From Chitinophaga solisilvae (lineage in GTDB: Bacteria; Bacteroidota; Bacteroidia; Chitinophagales; Chitinophagaceae), in the NCBI RefSeq assembly GCF_009928525.1, contig NZ_JAABOK010000002.1, positions 434,001 to 498,000 of the forward strand: 64,000 nucleotides of DNA. Direction: 5' to 3'. Numbering within the stretch: position 1 is the first letter of the stretch; each line of letters begins with the position of its first letter. The position numbers were made by a program, and so were the translations under genes. The notes below the pieces were generated by a model that saw nothing but the letters and a program-made list of their open reading frames with translations, made no database searches and was not told where the DNA came from. Of the stretch, positions 55,470 to 61,860 are shown piece after piece.

Positions 55470-55895
55470 TCAGAGGGATTCTGCGTATTGCTTGAAGTTG
55501 TCAAGGATAGCCTGCCATCCGCCGCGTTGCATTTCCAGGGGGTTGGTACCTTCCGGATCAAATGTTTCGGTGATTTCGGTAGTATCGCCTTTGCTTTCGA
55601 AGGTGATGTGTACGCGTCTGCCATCAACGATGTTATAGGCCAGTACATTCGGCGCCTGTACTTCTGTGTAGGTGCCCTGGAAGTCGAAGCTCACGCTGCC
55701 GTCTTTTGCCGCCATGGTGGTTACAAATTTTCCACCGGGGCGCAGGTCGCTCTCCGCGTGTGGGGCATGCCAGTCAGGAGATGCCTGGCACCATTGTGTG
55801 ATATGTTCAGGTAATGTCCAGTACTGCCAAACTTTTTCTACAGGTGCATTAACGATAGCTGCTACGGTGATGGTTGTCTGATTTGCGGTTGTCAT
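55470..55895 (-). CDS. SRPBCC (AHSA1-like) protein
   Basis: This 141-residue protein, from the ATG at 55895 (MTTANQTTITVAAIVNAPVEK), has the family pattern VEKVWQYWTLPEHITQW, the GGKFVTTMAAKDGSVSFDF strand region and TFDPEGTNPLEMQRGGWQAIL near the end. This places it with the activator-of-Hsp90-like SRPBCC proteins that bind small hydrophobic ligands; the cellular role is unknown. An upstream ATG would add 20 asparagine-rich residues and is rejected. It is followed by a strong terminator, so it is a single-gene unit. Confidence 0.85.
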   Translation of the reverse strand: MTTANQTTITVAAIVNAPVEKVWQYWTLPEHITQWCQASPDWHAPHAESDLRPGGKFVTTMAAKDGSVSFDFQGTYTEVQAPNVLAYNIVDGRRVHITFESKGDTTEITETFDPEGTNPLEMQRGGWQAILDNFKQYAESL

Positions 55896-56017
55896 GATTA
55901 TACGTTTTAAATAGTTTGTGTTTGTGTTTATGTTATTCCGATGTTGATAATGCAAACTTACGTCAGCATTCCGGAATGTAACGGGTGTAATAACGGCAAT
56001 GTGTGGGTGAATTACGA

Positions 56018-56160
56018 CGAATGACGGGTTATTTTATTATTTTTTTATTTGAGATTTTGACACTAATTCTGGTCTGCTTTTGTACTTACAGGCGCAGACG
56101 GAGACCAGTATTAGTGTCAAAATCTCAAATAACTAAATAAAAAAATAACTCGTCATTCAT
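56018..56160. repeat. long inverted repeat, AT-rich type (element 9)
   Basis: Arms of about 58 bp share TTATTTGAGATTTTGACACT and onward, with a middle TTTTATTA/TTTTTTTA difference near the outer end. The outer flank again has a GAATTACG piece. The inner part (TGACACTAATNCTGGTCT) is unlike elements 4 and 5, though both arms agree with each other. It lies between divergent genes. Confidence 0.9.
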
Positions 56161-56184
56161 AAGTAAAACTACCGGGAAACCGGT

Positions 56185-56216
56185 ATTGCCGGTCTGAGTA
56201 TTTATGCGTTTATTTG
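56185..56216 (+). promoter_or_regulatory. possible promoter of the secreted-protein pair
   Basis: TTG at 56186-56188 and TTTATTTG at 56209-56216 (one mismatch to TAnnTTTG) are spaced 20 bp. It would put transcription start near 56223, 55 bases before the ATG at 56279, and supports that later start. Confidence 0.4.
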
Positions 56217-56278
56217 ACACCGGAAACCTGTACGAGGCATGTTGTTGTTATCCTCTTACTTATCCAAAATATCATTGT

Positions 56279-56893
56279 ATGCGTAAGAAATTGTTACTGG
56301 CAGTATTCCTTGGCGGCAGTCTGATAGCCGCTGCAGGAGATGCTTTTGCCCAGAAAAAACCGGAATACATTTATCCGAAGGCCACCTTTGATGAAGCTGC
56401 GACTGACAAACAGATGGACCCCGGTACGTCTGTTGTCCGCGGATCGGCGGTGGTGACAAAGAAAGGAAAGCTGAGTATGGCCGAAGCCGGAAGCAGTATC
56501 CTGTTATTCCCCTCCAATGCTTATTATGATGAGTTTTTTGCACTGAGAAAGAAGTATCCGGAAGGGGGTAAAAAAGAGGCTTCTATGGAGAATGCCGCTT
56601 TCAGCTATCGAATTCAGGGGAAATTCCTGGATAATATCGGCACATTTGAATTCAAAAATCTGAAGCCCGGTAAGTATTATATCATGACCTGGATTCCGTA
56701 TGAGAAAAAGAAGCGGGTGAGGCTGGAAACGGGCAAGCAATGGTCTATTAATTTCTATACCGGCGTTATCGGCTCCGAACCGGTATACGGCAATTTTATA
56801 TACCGGTATAAGGAAGATATGGTGGTGGGCGGTTTTGTAGAAGTGCAAAAGGACGGAGAAGTGGTAGAAGCTATTATCAGTAATTTAGATTAA
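56279..56893 (+). CDS. secreted protein of unknown function
   Basis: This 204-residue protein from the ATG at 56279 has a signal peptide (MRKKLLLAVFLGGSLIAAAG, cleavage after AFAQ, about residue 24). The mature part is soluble and beta-rich, with GKFLDNIGTFEFKNLKPGKYYIMTWI near the middle, a pattern of carboxypeptidase-regulatory or transthyretin-like beta-sandwiches. I do not recognise a named family. The frame is open upstream to 56204, but that would start before the predicted promoter's transcript. The LRR gene follows after 5 bp, so both are likely one operon. Confidence 0.7.
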   Translation: MRKKLLLAVFLGGSLIAAAGDAFAQKKPEYIYPKATFDEAATDKQMDPGTSVVRGSAVVTKKGKLSMAEAGSSILLFPSNAYYDEFFALRKKYPEGGKKEASMENAAFSYRIQGKFLDNIGTFEFKNLKPGKYYIMTWIPYEKKKRVRLETGKQWSINFYTGVIGSEPVYGNFIYRYKEDMVVGGFVEVQKDGEVVEAIISNLD

Positions 56894-56898
56894 CAATT

Positions 56899-57669
56899 AT
56901 GAAGAAGATATTATATACCACCTGCGCAGCGTTTATGCTGGTCATCGTATTCCGGATGGATGCCGGTGCGCAGAATGTTAAGTTCGAGGACGATAATTTT
57001 AAACAGGCCGTGCTGGCACAGGGGGTGGATACCAACGGAGACGGAGAAGTGCAGCTGTCTGAGGCGAAAGTGGTAACCAAGTTGTATGTTGATAAGGCCT
57101 CCATCACTTCGCTGGCAGGTATCAAGAGCTTTGTTAACCTGGAAGAGTTCGGGTGTTATGATAACGACCTGAAAGTGCTGGATATGGCGGGTATGAAAAC
57201 CGTGCGTGCGATCTATGCCTTCAACAATAAGCTGATCAACGCGAATCTGCGTGGCATGACCAACCTGGAAAATATATACCTGTCCTATAATAAGCTGACT
57301 AACGTTGATCTTTCCACCTGTAAGAACCTGGTGGAGGTGAAGATGGATCATAATGCGCTGCGTAAGCTGGAGTTGAACAATTATCCGCGGCTGGAAGTGA
57401 TTGAGGTGCAGAATAATGTAATCACTGAGTTCAGCTGTGTCAATAACCTGGCGCTGAAAAGACTGCAAATTACCTACAACTACCTGTCTAAGGTGGATTT
57501 AACCAGCTGCAAGAACCTGGAATGGGTATGGATTTATAATAACGAGTTTCTGCAAGAGCTGAAGATAAAAGGATTGAGAAAGCTGAGGGAATTGGATTGT
57601 TCTCCTCCGCACCGCCTGACAAACCTGAACATGTCCGGAACGGTAAGTCTGGCTAAATTTACCTGGTAA
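56899..57669 (+). CDS. secreted leucine-rich-repeat protein with an EF-hand-like motif
   Basis: This 256-residue exported protein has a signal segment at residues 1-25 ending in AGAQ. The mature N-terminus has a calcium-type DTNGDGEVQLSE loop at about residues 47-58. From there to the C-terminus are repeats of 20-22 residues with the L-x-x-L-x-x-N pattern of bacterial leucine-rich repeats (NLEEFGCYDNDLKVLDM, NLENIYLSYNKLTNVDL, NLVEVKMDHNALRKLEL, RLEVIEVQNN). Such proteins bind other proteins or glycans at the cell surface; no ligand is suggested. It overlaps the last 11 bp of the convergent VanZ-like gene (57659). Confidence 0.85.
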   Translation: MKKILYTTCAAFMLVIVFRMDAGAQNVKFEDDNFKQAVLAQGVDTNGDGEVQLSEAKVVTKLYVDKASITSLAGIKSFVNLEEFGCYDNDLKVLDMAGMKTVRAIYAFNNKLINANLRGMTNLENIYLSYNKLTNVDLSTCKNLVEVKMDHNALRKLELNNYPRLEVIEVQNNVITEFSCVNNLALKRLQITYNYLSKVDLTSCKNLEWVWIYNNEFLQELKIKGLRKLRELDCSPPHRLTNLNMSGTVSLAKFTW

Positions 57670-58036
57670 CACCGGCCGGCTGTTTACCGCTGCGTGCATG
57701 TACAAAGAAGTAGAACAGGCTGCCTGCGAAGTAGGCAGCTACATCCCATACGTCGCCGGTATACCGGGAAGAGAAGCGGGGGATTACCCACTCGAACACC
57801 ACTGAAATATAGGCTGCCATAAATATTAAATAGCGCAAAGGATAACTGTAATGGTTATCCTTTACTATGTATATACGGGTGATGGTCACGGCGAGGTGGG
57901 CAATGGCGGGTATGGCGGTGAAGTCGGTCAGGTGGCCGTTCAGCAGCGGTACCGGATAATGCAGGCGCCGGCACACATGAATGATCACCCATAACAGGCA
58001 ATACCCCGTAAAAAAAGGATCAAATAGCTTTCTCAT
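57659..58036 (-). CDS. small integral membrane protein (VanZ-like)
   Basis: This 125-residue protein has three to four hydrophobic segments (FFTGYCLLWVIIHVC; YLIFMAAYISVVFEWVIP; WDVAAYFAGSLFYFFVHA). The EW..P...RYTGDVWDVAAYFAGS pattern recalls the VanZ-like fold, in which an acidic helix end precedes GDxxD. I cannot name a function. Its ATG overlaps the last base of the upstream gene's TAA (TAATG), so it is coupled with the 68-residue protein. It is probably controlled by the divergent TetR protein. Confidence 0.65.
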   Translation of the reverse strand: MRKLFDPFFTGYCLLWVIIHVCRRLHYPVPLLNGHLTDFTAIPAIAHLAVTITRIYIVKDNHYSYPLRYLIFMAAYISVVFEWVIPRFSSRYTGDVWDVAAYFAGSLFYFFVHARSGKQPAGVTR

Positions 58037-58242
58037 TACAATACAAACATAATGGCGCTGACCAGTGCCAGCGATACCAGTCCGAACATGATGGCAAACA
58101 GGTAGAACCCGCTGTTTTTCAGCATCCGCACCGGCAGGCTGTCGGTCGGCTGTATGGGGAAAATGCTTTCTCTTAACCGTTTCAGTATCGGTTCCTTGTC
58201 TTCTTCTTCCGCTTTGGCAGGATCATATGGTTCATGATTCAT
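58036..58242 (-). CDS. small single-helix membrane protein
   Basis: This 68-residue protein has a charged N-terminal half (MNHEPYDPAKAEEEDKEPIL) and a C-terminal hydrophobic helix (YLFAIMFGLVSLALVSAIMFVL). It is the first gene of a two-gene unit with the VanZ-like protein. The two TetR-type operator copies at 58254-58294 lie directly upstream of its start at 58242, and a TACATTTG -7-like box on the minus strand (58267-58260) overlaps the first copy. No family is recognised. Confidence 0.7.
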   Translation of the reverse strand: MNHEPYDPAKAEEEDKEPILKRLRESIFPIQPTDSLPVRMLKNSGFYLFAIMFGLVSLALVSAIMFVL

Positions 58243-58253
58243 AATATCCTAAT

Positions 58254-58271
58254 TTAGAACAAATGTACTAA
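58254..58271. promoter_or_regulatory. TetR-type operator copy 1
   Basis: TTAGAACAAATGTACTAA is an imperfect palindrome (TTAGnACAnnTGTnCTAA). A second copy follows 23 bp later. The minus strand contains TACATTTG here, so binding would block the promoter of the divergent membrane operon. Confidence 0.65.
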
Positions 58272-58276
58272 ATAAA

Positions 58277-58294
58277 TTAGAACATTTGTACTAA
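58277..58294. promoter_or_regulatory. TetR-type operator copy 2
   Basis: TTAGAACATTTGTACTAA differs from copy 1 only in the two central bases. The plus strand reads AACATTTG, a one-mismatch -7 box for the TetR gene (start 58337), so autoregulation is expected. Confidence 0.65.
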
Positions 58295-58336
58295 ATTAAT
58301 TTTTATTCTTCCGGTTGATTACCCTAATTTTGAGCC

Positions 58337-58945
58337 ATGAGTACCAAACTACAGATTCTCAAAACTGCGCTGGAACTGTATAACAGCCAGGGCGTCCATA
58401 CTGTGACCAGCAGGCACATTGCGGCAAAAATGGGTATCAGCGCAGGCAACCTGCACTATCATTTCAAACATACCGACGAAATCATTACCACCCTCTACGA
58501 TCAGCTGGCAGCCTCTTTCGACGGGCTCGTTTCCGATATGGAAAAAAGAGATACTTTCGAGCTGGACGCTCTGGGGAAATTCACCATCCGTTCACTGGAA
58601 CTGGCCTATAAATACCGCTTTATATTTTTACACTTTGTAGAGATATGCCTCCGTATACCCTCCATCAGAAAAGACTACTATAAACTTACCCAACGCCGGG
58701 AAAAGGAATTCCTGTTTATCTTTGAACAGCTGCAAAGGAACGGTATCCTCCGTACTGACCTGCCACAAAGCGTTTTACAGGCCCTCATTACACAGATATT
58801 TATTGCAGGAGACTTTTGGTTGTCCAACAACGAACTCACCCTCCGCCTGAGAGGCAGCAAAGCCATCCGGCACTACAGTAAAATTTTTGCCATGATGTTC
58901 TATCCGTATCTGACGGAAGCAGCACAGGAGCAAATGAGTATTTAA
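58337..58945 (+). CDS. TetR/AcrR-family repressor
   Basis: This 202-residue regulator has an N-terminal TetR helix-turn-helix (residues 8-52; SRHIAAKMGISAGNLHYHFKHTDE) and a C-terminal ligand/dimer domain of the Bacteroidota TetR_C type with LELAYKYRFIFLHFVEICLRIP. The gene starts 43 bp after operator copy 2 and faces the membrane-protein operon, the usual self-and-neighbour control layout. A -7-like TAATTTTG at 58325-58332 is too close to the ATG unless the transcript is leaderless. The stop codon TAA is part of the hairpin starting at 58944. Ligand unknown. Confidence 0.9.
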   Translation: MSTKLQILKTALELYNSQGVHTVTSRHIAAKMGISAGNLHYHFKHTDEIITTLYDQLAASFDGLVSDMEKRDTFELDALGKFTIRSLELAYKYRFIFLHFVEICLRIPSIRKDYYKLTQRREKEFLFIFEQLQRNGILRTDLPQSVLQALITQIFIAGDFWLSNNELTLRLRGSKAIRHYSKIFAMMFYPYLTEAAQEQMSI

Positions 58946-59064
58946 TTACGAATTACGAATTGCGAATTGCGAATGAATAGCGAAGACCTAAGCGGATAAA
59001 TAAATTCTTTATCCGCTTAGGTCTTCGCTATTCATTCGTAATTCGCAATTCGTAATTCGTAATT
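58944..59064. repeat. long inverted repeat, heptad type (element 10)
   Basis: The arms 58944-59000 and 59008-59064 form a 57-bp stem with a single G-T mismatch and a 7-nt loop. Four outer heptads, AATTACG twice and AATTGCG twice on the left, lead to AGCGAAGACCTAAGCGGATA. The TAA stop codons of both convergent genes are formed by the outermost bases of the element (TAATTACG), so it fills the gap exactly. Confidence 0.94.
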
Positions 59065-59452
59065 AGAATGAAATCTTCACCATCACAGATTTAGCCCCTA
59101 TCACATATCCCATTCCGCTTTCTGTACTGATGAGTTCTACGCTGAAACCGCCGGTGCTGCCGAAGTCGCTGCCGTCGAGGGAGATGGTGCCTGAGCCGTT
59201 GGCATTGATGGTGTTGACAAGAACGCCGTCTTTGTATATGACCCAGCGGGCATCTGCCGGAAAGGGATCAGGGAGTATTTTGATGCTGAAGACATAACCC
59301 ACGCCTCCGAGTTTCACAGAAGAAGGGCCTGTCAGGTTAATGCGGGACACGGACCGTGTGCCGAAAGAGGTGGATGCATGACTGTTGGCTTGTAATGGAA
59401 GGGTACTGCATGCCATAACGATGGCCGCCAGGAACAGGGATACTTTTTTCAT
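59063..59452 (-). CDS. secreted protein of unknown function
   Basis: This 129-residue exported protein has a signal peptide at about residues 1-22 (MKKVSLFLAAIVMACSTLPL). The mature part is glycine/serine-rich and beta-strand-like (INLTGPSSVKLGGVGYVFSI; SGTISLDGSDFGSTGG). I do not recognise a family. It is a single gene between hairpin elements 10 and 11. Its stop is inside element 10, and element 11 lies about 25 bp upstream of its start. Confidence 0.65.
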   Translation of the reverse strand: MKKVSLFLAAIVMACSTLPLQANSHASTSFGTRSVSRINLTGPSSVKLGGVGYVFSIKILPDPFPADARWVIYKDGVLVNTINANGSGTISLDGSDFGSTGGFSVELISTESGMGYVIGAKSVMVKISF

Positions 59453-59476
59453 AAATGTGGAGTTTAGATACTTAAT

Positions 59477-59600
59477 GATGATTTACGGATTTCCTGATTT
59501 TGAAATTTAATGAATGTGGCGAAAGTCCGTATAGATCTTTGCTGCATTCGTTAAATTCCAAAATCAGGAAATCAGGAAATCAGGAAATCCGTAAATATCT
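59477..59600. repeat. inverted repeat with an 8-bp tandem in one arm (element 11)
   Basis: The left arm is ATTTACGGATTTCCTGATTT followed by TGAAATTTAATGAATG. The right arm carries the complement, with the 8-mer AATCAGGA repeated three times where the left has it once. It resembles the other elements in length and placement, but its sequence is unrelated to the heptad class. Confidence 0.75.
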
Positions 59601-59658
59601 AATATAGCTAAAGTATGATATCTGCCCGTATTTTTTACAGAGCAGATAAGTTGGAGAA

Positions 59659-60132
59659 TTAATGGAGAAAGAAAGCGTATACAAAGAGGGCGGCTATCAG
59701 CAGAACGATAATGATGCTGATGAGGGTGGCCGTGCGTGGTTTGCCGGACCGGCGGGAGAATTGCTGTTCCCGGACGATACGGTCTATCTGTGTGTTATGG
59801 GACATGGTGTGGGCGCCGGCCTTGATCCCTTTAGCCAGGGCATCTACATAGGACAGGCTTTCTGCAAGTGACTGGCCGCTGATATCTTTATAATATTTTA
59901 CAGCTTCTATTTTTTTGCCGGCAGCGAGATAGCTGAGAATGATGCTGTCAGGATCATCATGTTTGTTCGGGGGGCGCGATGCAGCAGCCTCCAGGTTGTC
60001 TACATATTCCTTGGCTTCCTGCAGGTCGCAACCACCTTCATCGTACACGAGTTTGATGGCCATCAGTTTCTGGCGCTGTTGCAGCAGCTGCTGTACTTGT
60101 TGTTTGGTTTTTTCGGACAGGTTCATAGCCAA
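59659..60132 (-). CDS. membrane-anchored protein with two L7/L12-C-terminal-like repeats
   Basis: This 157-residue protein has two similar segments, KLMAIKLVYDEGGCDLQEAKEYVDNL (about residues 22-47; cited as IKLVYDEGGCDLQEAKEYVD) and KIEAVKYYKDISGQSLAESLSYVDALAK (about 72-99; cited as VKYYKDISGQSLAESLSYVD). Both follow the hydrophobic pattern of the ribosomal L7/L12 C-terminal domain (K-x-x-x-I-K-x-x-x-x-x-x-G-L-x-E-A-K-x-x-V-D). The C-terminus is a single membrane helix (TLISIIIVLLIAALFVYAFFL). It is not the ribosomal protein, lacking its N-terminal dimer part and hinge. A domain borrowed for protein contact at the membrane is the likely reading. Terminator 60156 separates it from DUF2306. 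Confidence 0.75.
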   Translation of the reverse strand: MAMNLSEKTKQQVQQLLQQRQKLMAIKLVYDEGGCDLQEAKEYVDNLEAAASRPPNKHDDPDSIILSYLAAGKKIEAVKYYKDISGQSLAESLSYVDALAKGIKAGAHTMSHNTQIDRIVREQQFSRRSGKPRTATLISIIIVLLIAALFVYAFFLH

Positions 60133-60155
60133 AATTAAGCAGAACAGCGCGGAAA

Positions 60156-60183
60156 AAAAAGGCGTGATCAGGCACGCCTTTTT
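60156..60183 (-). terminator. intrinsic terminator overlapping the DUF2306 gene end
   Basis: AAAAAGGCGTG pairs with CACGCCTTTTT over 11 bp with a 6-nt loop, and on the minus strand the stem runs into a T-rich tail. The DUF2306 stop codon (60168-60170) lies in the loop. Confidence 0.8.
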
Positions 60184-60809
60184 ACAGAGAGAACGACTTC
60201 ATAGAGGTAAAGCGGAATGGACCATCCCAGCCAGAAGAAGGTGGGGGAGATATCTGCAAAGTTACCCAGGCTTTGTACCATCGGGGTTTTGAGCAGAAGG
60301 CCGGAAACCACAAAGGCGAGTGTTATCAGGTAGCTTCTGACCATCCATTCCTTGTGCAGTTTGAATTTACCTTTTACTGCAGCCCACCAGGCAATGAAAG
60401 TAGCGGTGATCCATATGGTTGCCCATACCTGCAGGGAAAAGGCGTAGGCCCAGTTAACGGCGTAGGCGCTGGTAGATGCCAGTACTACGGCGCAGATGCT
60501 GCTGCTCAGGATGGCCAGCAGGTACAGGTAGCCGATAATACGGTGCAGCTTCCAGCCCATGTTGCGGATACGGTCCCAGAATTGCAGCGGCCCCAGTATC
60601 AGGGCGCCTCCGCCGGCGGTAATATGATGGATCAGGAAAAACCGGACATTGTAATATTTTCCCAGCACTTCCTTGGTCATCTTCAGGTAATGATCAGCAC
60701 CATGCATGAATGTCCAGGTGATAAATACAATGCCTATCCATAATAATATCTTCAGATAGTCGGGTAATTCCAGCTTTTTGCCGGCAAGTAGCGTCTTAAA
60801 CATATACAT
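60168..60809 (-). CDS. DUF2306 family membrane protein
   Basis: This 213-residue integral membrane protein has about six hydrophobic segments. The motifs ITAGGGALILGPLQFWDRIR, KLHRIIGYLYLL and KLHKEWMVRSYLITLAF match DUF2306, in which conserved histidines (HRIIG, HKEWM) are thought to sit near the membrane surface. The molecular role is unknown. It is 58 bp downstream of the HxlR regulator on the same strand, which suggests that the regulator controls it. Its coding end overlaps its own terminator. Confidence 0.85.
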   Translation of the reverse strand: MYMFKTLLAGKKLELPDYLKILLWIGIVFITWTFMHGADHYLKMTKEVLGKYYNVRFFLIHHITAGGGALILGPLQFWDRIRNMGWKLHRIIGYLYLLAILSSSICAVVLASTSAYAVNWAYAFSLQVWATIWITATFIAWWAAVKGKFKLHKEWMVRSYLITLAFVVSGLLLKTPMVQSLGNFADISPTFFWLGWSIPLYLYEVVLSVKRRA

Positions 60810-60867
60810 ACTAATTATCAGGACACAAAAGTCCGTATGTATATGCCCGAAGTCAATAACCGTAAAA

Positions 60868-61245
60868 TTATTCGGTCACCGAAAAATTATTCGGTATGGG
60901 CTGGGCCACGTTTTTCACCTTGCCCGCATAGGTAATGCCCCATCTGTCCATGGCATTGATGACAGGCAATATGCTCAGCCCCATTTCTGTCAGGGTATAA
61001 TCTGCCCGCAACGGGAATCCCGGATGTATTGTTTTGGTCACCAGACCGTACTGTTCCAGTTCACTCAGCTGCATGTCCACTACGCGCGGCGTGGCGGTAG
61101 TCAGCTGACGGTGAATTTCACTGGGGCGTTTGTATCCCCGGTGGATAAGATCCATAATACAGGGCTTCCACTTGGCGCCCAGCACTTTCATAAAAACGGT
61201 GATGCCACAATCCAGATCCTGAGGTGTTTTCCTTTCGTATTGCAT
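60868..61245 (-). CDS. HxlR-family transcriptional regulator
   Basis: This 125-residue winged-helix regulator of the MarR-related HxlR group has the usual N-terminal cysteine in DCGITVFMKVLGAKWKPCIM (residue 12), a candidate redox sensor, then the DNA-binding helix GYKRPSEIHRQLTTATPRVVDMQL and wing ending VKTIHPGFPLRADYTLTEMG. HxlR proteins often respond to reactive aldehydes or disulfide stress. It is probably cotranscribed with DUF2306 (58 bp gap). It is divergent from the NuiA-like gene. Confidence 0.9.
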   Translation of the reverse strand: MQYERKTPQDLDCGITVFMKVLGAKWKPCIMDLIHRGYKRPSEIHRQLTTATPRVVDMQLSELEQYGLVTKTIHPGFPLRADYTLTEMGLSILPVINAMDRWGITYAGKVKNVAQPIPNNFSVTE

Positions 61246-61325
61246 AGCTACAGATTTTTCAGCCTGTAAATATAATAATAAAAATGTTGCGGCGCCGTAT
61301 CCTGGCTATGGCTACCCCTGCTGCG

Positions 61326-61347
61326 AACGGAGCGCATCCGTTTTTTG
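61326..61347 (+). terminator. small hairpin with T-run upstream of the NuiA-like gene (possible attenuator)
   Basis: AACGGA and TCCGTT form a 6-bp stem with a 5-nt loop, followed by TTTT and G. No gene on this strand ends nearby, so it could attenuate the leader of the nuclease-inhibitor unit, or be chance. Confidence 0.35.
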
Positions 61348-61417
61348 TATTATTAATCTATTGTTACCAATCATCTGCCCGTAAAAAGTTACCGGATAGA
61401 ATTTCTATCTTCAGTAT

Positions 61418-61819
61418 ATGCAAAAAGATAGTTTGTTAGCACAGCTAACTGAAAAAACAAAAGGTGTTTTGTATTTCAGTGAATCCGAATATCCGCTTAC
61501 AGTTGAAGACTGGGGCGTAGTACCCGCAGGCGAACTGACAGCACGCATCGCCGCCCTGAACAGTGTATCCGCAGATCTGCTGAAAGATGTTCCCGAAGAA
61601 ACGTTTTTCCGTAATATTATCACCGCCGCAGACCCCGGCGATCGTGTCATTGTGGAAAACGCACAACGTTTCCAGGCGCTGCAGCAATGGCTGAAAAGTA
61701 ACCTGGCCGATGTTCGTATAACCCGTGTGGAAACAGGTACCAGCATTCCCGTTTATATCACCGGCCATCTGGAAGACGGCACCTGCATAGCCCTTACTAC
61801 CACAGCGATAGAATCTTAG
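61418..61819 (+). CDS. NuiA-like nuclease A inhibitor
   Basis: This 133-residue cytoplasmic protein resembles cyanobacterial NuiA, the inhibitor of the sugar-nonspecific nuclease NucA. The length is close to that of NuiA (about 135 residues), with the family pattern of an N-terminal helix, YFSESEYPLTVEDWG and a central VENAQRFQALQQWLK helix. As I recall the Anabaena complex, an inhibitor glutamate contacts the nuclease metal; Glu24 here is a plausible equivalent. No signal peptide is seen, so it would protect the cell from nuclease that fails to be exported. A DNA/RNA nuclease of the NucA family lies 41 bp downstream on the same strand, which strongly supports the pairing. Confidence 0.8.
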   Translation: MQKDSLLAQLTEKTKGVLYFSESEYPLTVEDWGVVPAGELTARIAALNSVSADLLKDVPEETFFRNIITAADPGDRVIVENAQRFQALQQWLKSNLADVRITRVETGTSIPVYITGHLEDGTCIALTTTAIES

Positions 61820-61860
61820 ATAATCAGACCGATATTCCCGTAACCCTTAAATCCTGCAAC

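Noticed and set aside
55298..55648. Minus-strand frame overlapping the SRPBCC gene and the permease start
   Set aside because: It crosses a strong terminator and lacks any domain pattern.
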